In this document: positions 58,174 to 64,000 of the stretch, in pieces | Position numbering within the stretch: position 1 is the stretch's first letter | Layout of the letters: every line of letters begins with the position of its first letter | NCBI GenBank assembly: GCA_022818135.1 | Contig: JAFMSR010000008.1 | Location: forward strand, 10,640,858-10,704,857 | Source: Saxidomus purpurata | Lineage: Eukaryota > Mollusca > Bivalvia > Venerida > Veneridae | Length of the DNA stretch: 64,000 nt | Direction of reading: 5' to 3' | Translations under genes and position numbers: made by a program | Notes under the pieces: generated by a model | What the model was told of the DNA's origin: nothing | What the model saw: the letters and a program-made list of their open reading frames with translations, nothing else | Database searches by the model: none

Positions 58174-61100
58174 GTACTTTTTATATTTGTCAGAGTGATA
58201 AAAAATGCAAATGATATAAATTAATTATTTCTGATACGCTTTTCAAAAAGTATACGTATTTCTCAATACAACAGCTGCTTCAGTTCACCTCTTTCTATTC
58301 GTATTGAAACAGTCTTTTAATTTTTTGACGTAAAGGTAATGATGGTATTTGATACTGATATATACTAATCTTAATCAGTACTGTTTACAACATGTTTTAT
58401 TTCTACTATGTGTTTAGTGTACAATGAAATGTGTTAATATTCCGACTGTTGTTCTGTTTGAAAATTTCGAGAACACGTAGGAGGTAAGGTTTTGTGTACA
58501 ACGCGGGCATAATGAGGTTTGAATACTGATTAGTGGATTTTAGTAAGAGATAAAACTGCGTCATCCGCTTTAGATGCATAACCTCCCTATCAAATATGAG
58601 GATTTATGATGGATTTATGTAGAAATGGACCTTCGACGTTTTCTTGTTTTCTTCCAAATCACTTGAACCTTGACCTTTAAAAGAAGTAGTGACATTTTCA
58701 ATGATGCCCAACGTCCATTTGAACTTTCAAGATCCTAGACCAACGTTTTCTCGAAATAAAAAATTATTGATCGAAGCCGTAGATGATCTACTGGCTATAA
58801 CCATATCTTATACAAAACTTCAGGATTCTATGCCTAGCGCTCTCGAGCTATCGATTCTTACCGACCAACACTGCAAAGGGCAAGGACATATATGTACAGT
58901 AAAATCCGTATATAACCACTCCGGATATAGAAAATTCCGTATATAAGGAACAAACTTTCTCTGATCGACTTTATTTTTATTTATTTTTATTTTATATGAG
59001 CATTATATGGATATTATAAAGTCTAAATATAAGGAACAAATTTAAACGGTCCCAAGGAGTTTGTTATAAACGGAATCATAGTTATATATGTGCAAAAATG
59101 ATGGCCAAAGGTTAATAGAAAATGGGGGAAATTTTGACAAAGTGAGGATAGGGTTAAAACAAAAAAAAACACTTAATAACGGGTATGACCACCTATTGAG
59201 TTGACCGCTGCAGTGCATCGCCGGCGCATAGAATTGACTAAAGTGTTGATTTCTGCATGTGAAATATTGTTCCATTCCTGAATGAGCGCTTGACGAAGTT
59301 GGTTAACGTAAGCAGGTGGGTTGGGACGACGCCCCACTCGTTTGTCCAGAATATCCCAGACCTAATCGATTGGGTTGAGATCAGAACTTTTAGCGGGCTA
59401 GTCATCAATGACAGTCATTCCTCTGTTCCATAACAACGCCAACATCTCGATTTTTAGCATGATAATGCCACATCTCATACAGCTAGAGACACCGTAAATT
59501 TTCTATAACATTTATTTCATTGATGACTGGCCCGTTAAAAGTTCTTATTAGAGGTGGCCATACCCGTTAGTATGTGGTTTTTTGTGTTTTTAACTCCTAC
59601 CCCTAGTAGGAAATCCCAAAATCTCCCCCATTTTCTGTTAACCTTTGGCCATCATTTTTGTACCAAACGATGCATCATGGAACACTCTTTAAACGCATAT
59701 ATAACAATGATTCCTCGATTTTTGTATCCAGTTATGTTCAAGCAAACTTTGCGGAAGTTTCTTTTTTTTATTATATATATATTTTACATTAATGTAAGCC
59801 GTGCGCTCATGATGATGTCTGTCGGTTCAGTTCAATACCGAAGTCATGAATTACGTTATAGTGTGTTTATGGATATGTACTAGTATATTCCTATCAGAAC
59901 AATATGCAGAGCACATAATATTAAGATACTAGCTCTACAGATTTTAAGGTCATTGTCATATTTATAGAGGTCCACATTAAAGTTGGCGACATGCAATCTA
60001 ATAAACCTTCTAGTTTCTTTTTATCCCCTGGGGGATATAGGAATGGTCTCCGTCTGTCCTTCCAACCGACCGTCCGTAACATCTCCTGACTGCTTCTTAT
60101 CTTCTTAACACCTTGAAGTTTGATGAAACCCGGGTCAAGTTAAACCCATGATCACGCCGACTCATGGTTAAGTTCACAACTTAAAGTCAAAGATTTTAGG
60201 CTGTCCGCTCACAAATCCTACGAATCCCTACTTTTTCTTCGACTACTTGTCATGAACAGATCAGTAACTTAATTTTCCTTTTATCAATCCACGCTGTGCA
60301 CCTCTAAGAGAAAACTACATTGAGTACCATTAATTCTTTCAATGTTTCTATTTGCGGCGAGGGATATAGCTGTCTTTTAGACTGCCTTGTTTATTATTGT
60401 GTTAATAATTGCTTGTTTTTGATAGAAAAGAAACAAAATATATTCAAAATATCATTTCATCTTTCAGCAAATAAAGAAGACGCCCCCGACAGTGATCCAG
60501 ATGATTTTTCTGTTGACAAAACTGGCAATATAACAGAATCTACTACATTTAAATCAGAGGGACCGAGGGAGGGGTATATTTCAAATCATTTAAAGGTAAC
60601 TCTGTGTAACTAAGATTTCTTCTTACTATTGAGATTGATAAACGTGAGCGGGATTATAACAGAAAATCTATATTAATTTATTAGTTTGTCGCTTTTGCAT
60701 TAACACCTATTTCAGTTGCTTAATTTCATTTTAGTGTAGTCAGAATTAATTTGATATAATTGGTACACCTGGTTGTGTTTTTTGAAAAATTGTGCCATTT
60801 TACAAATCTTATTGTAGGTTTGCATAACGCTCTTTCTGCTGTCTCCAGTTTCTGCAATTTTTACTTCGTGTTTGTTCGTCTTCGTATGATGTTTGTTCTG
60901 TTTCAATAGATATTTAAGTTTCTAATAGTATTTTTTTAACATTTGGCATTATGTTTCATTCGGTTATTATTACATCCAGTACCTTTTTGAGTTTTTACCC
61001 GTTTGGGTACGCATACAACAAAAATACGAACCGGATTGTTCAAAGACATTTATTCCTTACAGAACTATGTTTTTCATGACTATCAATAAGAAAAAATTGC

Positions 61101-62331
61101 ACTTTTTTCTCGGCTTAAAAAGCTAGTATAATGGTCCTTTTCCAAGTTTCTTAAGGTCAAAATTGGCCAGGGTTTACTTGTTTTCTACTAAATTCTTAAC
61201 ATTTCTTGTCCAAAATCATATGCCAGATTTCGAAATAATTTCGCTGAATTGTTTTTAGTGACCCAGACAAGTATTGCCTAAATATTTACATTCATTAAGA
61301 CACATTGTCGTCTGTTATTCCTACACTGATTTACAGACAACGGTAAGTATGTTTTATGGGCAAAATTGTTTTCGGTTTCTGGCCGACACTCTTGTTTGGA
61401 ATAAGGTATTGCCATGAAAATTGGTATCTATGTATGTATGTAGGTAGCTATGGAGATGTAGTTTAGGATTGCATTTTGAACCCCTGAGATCAAGGTCGCT
61501 GTAATATTTTAATATTTTAAAGATTTGAATGAGGTATCGTCATGAAATGTTGTTTATAAGTAGCTAATATGGAGATATTGCTTTTGGAGTTGCATAAGTC
61601 AAGGTCAAGGTCGCTGTTACAAACTTTAAAAAAAATCAAACCAGTAAGTCGAGAATGAAATGAGGTATTGCCATGAAACTTGGTGTATACATGTAAGTAG
61701 CTTAGATAGAAATTTTCTTGAAATGGCATTTAAGGCCCCTGGAGAAAGATCAAATTCACAGTTATAATAATAGCAAAACAGAAACTGGCCAATAACTCGA
61801 GATTGGAATGTGTTATGCCATGGCACTTGGTATGCAGATAGTTTATAACATAAACTATTGTATTCTACATCCTTCTCATTTCAATGACCGTTATATCTAT
61901 ATAGTTTACTTGCGTAGATACGTGAGTTCAAATGTCGTTTACACACCAGGAAATGACTGGAAGCACTTGTGATTATTTTTTCCTTTAAATATGCAAAGAC
62001 CTCCCGCTGATTGATAGACACTAGGTAGGGCCTACAAATGGGTTAAGTGCAGAAATTAACATGTTTCACGCTAATATGAAGTTAAATTTGTTTTAGGAAC
62101 TGATTGAAGAATTTCAGAAAAACCCTGTGGACGACGGAGTTTCCGACGCAGTAGATTTGTCAATGTGGGACTTTGCAGGGCAGTTTGCGTTTTATGCAAC
62201 ACATCAGACTTTTCTGTCAAGACGAGCTGTATATTTGCTTGTCACAGATATTTCCAAACATGTCCAGGGTATTTTTGAAGATGACAGTTGCTTCATCGAT
62301 AGCAAAGGCAAAACGACGTGGAACATATATG
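57985..62331 (+). CDS. Internal exons of a Roc/ROCO-type GTPase gene (partial)
   Basis: Three plus-strand exons splice in one frame: 57985-58173 (donor G|GTACTT, least certain), 60468-60595 and 62097-62331. The third encodes VDLSMWDFAGQFAFYATHQT and FLSRRAVYLLVTDISKH. The DxxGQ switch II, followed by FYATHQxFLSxRAxYxLV, is diagnostic of Roc domains as in the bivalve ROCO/MFHAS1-like GTPases. The preceding two exons form a strongly acidic linker (DASHDDEDVDVDGSISSIDE; EDAPDSDPDDFSVD) between the region after the P-loop and switch II. The P-loop exon (upstream) and the rest of Roc/COR (downstream; the donor at 62332 leaves phase 1) are not seen. Roc GTPases act as intracellular signalling switches; this one's pathway cannot be told. 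Confidence 0.75.
59071..59716. mobile_element. Foldback derivative of a Tc1/mariner transposon with transposase remnant
   Basis: Inverted flanks: GGAATCATAGTTATATATG and TGCAAAAATGATGGCCAAAG + GTTAATAGAAAATGGGGGAA on the left, inverted at 59580-59716. Between them (minus strand, about 59405-59165) a decayed transposase end reads SSDLNPID, VWDILDKRVGRRPNPPAYV, NQLRQALIQEWNNIS, SMRRRCTAAVNSIGGHTRY and stop: the typical Tc1-like C-terminus with DLNPIE-type and GGHTRY motifs. Stops and changes make it inactive. Part of the transposase end (GATGACTGGCCCGTTAAAAG) is repeated inverted at 59520. Lies in an intron of the Roc gene. Confidence 0.82.
60020..60240. repeat. Dispersed mollusc-type repeat with GTCCGT words
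   Basis: TCCCCTGGGGGATATAGGAA, CCGTCTGTCCTTCC, CCGACCGTCCGTAACATCTC and 'acaccttgaagtttgatgaaacc' match the dispersed class at 35048. Intronic in the Roc gene. Confidence 0.5.
60468..60595 (+). CDS. Roc GTPase gene, acidic linker exon
   Basis: 128 nt, acceptor CATCTTTCAG|, donor AAG|GTAACT. Encodes NKEDAPDSDPDDFSVDKTGN and ESTTFKSEGPREGYISNHLK. Joins the 62097 exon in phase 0. No motif on its own; supported by splice sites and phase. Confidence 0.68.
61380..61860. repeat. ~120-bp tandem repeat with 'GGTATTGCCATGAAA...TCAAGGTCGCTGT'
   Basis: Three to four units: AATGAGGTATTGCCATGAAA, CTTGGTGTATACATGTAAGT, AGCTTAGATAGAAAT..., TCAAGGTCGCTGTTAC. Related in its AAGGTC core to the array at 1-480. 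In a Roc gene intron. Confidence 0.75.
62097..62331 (+). CDS. Roc domain exon with DFAGQ switch II
   Basis: Exon of 235 nt, acceptor TTTGTTTTAG|, donor G|GTGAGC. It starts ELIEEFQKNPVDDGVSD, has the WDFAGQ motif ~30 residues in and ends SKGKTTWNIY. The motif order fits Roc rather than Rab/Ras GTPases (Gln after DxxG, then F-Y-A-T-H-Q). Confidence 0.85.
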
Positions 62332-64000
62332 GTGAGCAACATTGTCAAATTTTAAAAAAAAATATGTTAAACATATGTAGGAGACACGAAACAGCAGAAA
62401 TGAGAAATATCATGATATACCTTACATGCATATAAGGTTATATCAAAGGAGAATCCAAAGGGGAAATAACAAGTTGACCCAACATTAAAAGTTTCTGTTA
62501 TAAGCACGAGGCTCTACCGAGTTCCCGCAAAACAGTTACCCTAGGTGACGGATATTTCCATCTGAACCAAATGTCTCATGATGGAAACGTTTTCGAAACC
62601 GTCTTGCACTTAAAAGTGGACTTACCGAAGTGACATTAATCATTTAAAAACAAACGTTATTCAGATGTTTTGTTTGGGAAAGTGACGTAACATTGCTTAT
62701 AACCTTACGTCACAAGTAATTCACGAGAGTTTTCTGACAAGGGGCGGGGCGGCTGGGCATATCAACAGAAATACAGATCCAAGAAACTAACATCTTAGGT
62801 ATTGTTAGATATAATGTAGGTAATTATAAAAACACAGAGTTGATTAATTAACAGCTTTTCGGAAGTAATCTATTTTAATTTTTAATACTTCCCCTTCTGA
62901 AATGTCTGGATGCCTAGAGTGATGGAACCTATGCTGGCGGTATCCTTATGCTGGCGGAATTTCCGAAAAACGGTTATTTACAGAAAAACAGACGAAGGCA
63001 TATTTTTCAAAGTATATTCAGCATGGACAGTCATTGATATGTTTTTACGGCAAACGTAGTGATAGGCGCGCGTGCGACTCTGTGACGTCACAGCAGCCGA
63101 TACAGTTGTTCTCGATCCATAATTTTCGCGAGAAAAAATCTAAATATAGACATCAAAACCACCCAGTTAAAGTCAGCATTTTTGATAAAACTGATTTCTT
63201 TTGTATAGAAAAATATATTCTATGGAAACTTTTACAAATTCATCGTTAGAAAAGCTCATTTCAAGATTTATCACACCCCTTTCACGGCTGTCAATTTTTT
63301 GACATATTGCGCGAAAGTTTTGTTTCATAGATGCATTTTATTTTTACAACCATTTTAAGTAGTTTATTATCAGGATCACATTTATAACTATATGTGCATT
63401 TTGAATGAAAATATAAAAATTATGGAACTCTAAGCGAATGGCTACACATGATATTCATTTTACTGGCTTTCGTCACGAATAACAGTGTGTGTGGCTGTAC
63501 CTGTACAATGTACTACTCCGCTATACTAAGAAGTGGATGCGATGGAATGTGACACCTGGATACGCTATGAGTGTTTAATTGTTTCCCAAACAGTTAAAAG
63601 ATCAATGTTGATCTTGGTATCGTCACTAAGATTATTAAGTGGCTACGTCTGAGGGAATAGTAACATTGCCGGAATAATAAATCATAAACCCGATGGAATA
63701 CTTGTAGAAATACATTATAGTGTCTTATTTTCAAGTTCTAATACAGTTTGGTTTGTAAATCGTTATTCAATTTTAAAGTTGTTGAATTCTATTGCTGCAA
63801 GACAATAATTATTTTGCATAAAATAGACATTGTGAATGAAAAAGCATGTTCATGATATAGTATTTTGTGTGCACAATTAAAATTACTGTATTGTAATTTT
63901 ATCTCTTAGTAGTTAATATTTAGGCTTTAAAAACTGTTTCCCACCTGTAGGTTGTCAGATATCACATACCGCGAGCATTGGTTCCTTTCGGGGTGAAATT
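62332..64000. other. Intron/3' flank of the Roc gene
   Basis: Contains the inverted counterpart (62516-62790) of the element abutting GCNT exon 1. The rest is AT-rich; the next Roc exon was not found, and the ORF at 63034-63249 has no support. Confidence 0.5.
62516..62790 (-). mobile_element. Second copy of the 7.3-7.7 kb element, one hairpin arm only
   Basis: GAGTTCCCGCAAAACAGTTA, CCCTAGGTGACGGATATTTC, CATGATGGAAACGTTTTCGA, TAATTCACGAGAGTTTTCTG and GGCATATCAACAGAAATACA match 7310-7610 in inverted orientation. The partner arm of the terminal hairpin is missing, so the copy is truncated or the hairpin of the 7.5-kb copy is a later duplication. Confidence 0.72.

Overview
The window reads as nuclear DNA of a marine bivalve mollusc (inferred). 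It is AT-rich and its genes are split by long introns with GT..AG ends. It carries repeat types I associate with bivalves: arrays with GTCCGTC runs, 'AAGGTCAAGGTCACTGT' arrays, tRNA-derived SINEs and many foldback elements. The gene families present (C2GnT-like, CHST15-like, C1q, Roc GTPase) are expanded in bivalves. Nothing in the sequence fixes the species.

I could splice five protein-coding genes in frame. (1) A core-2/I-branching N-acetylglucosaminyltransferase (GCNT, family GT14) lies on the minus strand: exon 1 at 7701-8665, exon 2 at 1220-1443, and its last exon(s) off the left edge. (2) An unrecognised five-exon plus-strand gene (14823-21738) encodes a 691-residue basic, disordered/coiled-coil protein. 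(3) A complete eight-exon CHST15-like carbohydrate sulfotransferase (420 aa) is on the minus strand at 22401-32709. (4) A secreted C1q-domain protein is on the plus strand at 34656-47075 in three exons, with an apparent +1 frameshift at the start of exon 3. (5) Three internal exons of a Roc/ROCO-type GTPase are on the plus strand at 57985-62331, open at both ends. Two of the genes (GCNT, CHST15-like) build or modify glycans in the Golgi, and the C1q protein is probably a secreted recognition molecule. I see no sign that the genes are co-regulated as a cluster.

The rest is repeats, and foldback (inverted-repeat) DNA is the dominant theme. The GCNT intron (1444-7700) holds at least five long hairpins and two copies of a dispersed element. 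The second intron of the C1q gene holds an 8.8-kb, almost perfect palindrome (37793-46597), made of two 4.4-kb arms around an 11-bp spacer and flanked by a 6-bp target duplication. The region 47918-50710 is a nested set of three inverted-repeat elements. Smaller foldbacks lie at 16.4, 27.9-29.1, 31.4, 51.4 and 59.1-59.7 kb (the last derived from a Tc1/mariner transposase). A 168-bp tandem array (about 52.07-56.79 kb) is interrupted by a truncated LINE.

Two splice acceptors of the CHST15-like gene (exons 5 and 8) have been turned into small tandem arrays, so each true acceptor sits beside several near-copies of itself. This and the giant palindrome are the observations I would follow up first. 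All exon calls were made by reading the sequence by eye, without alignment or transcript data.
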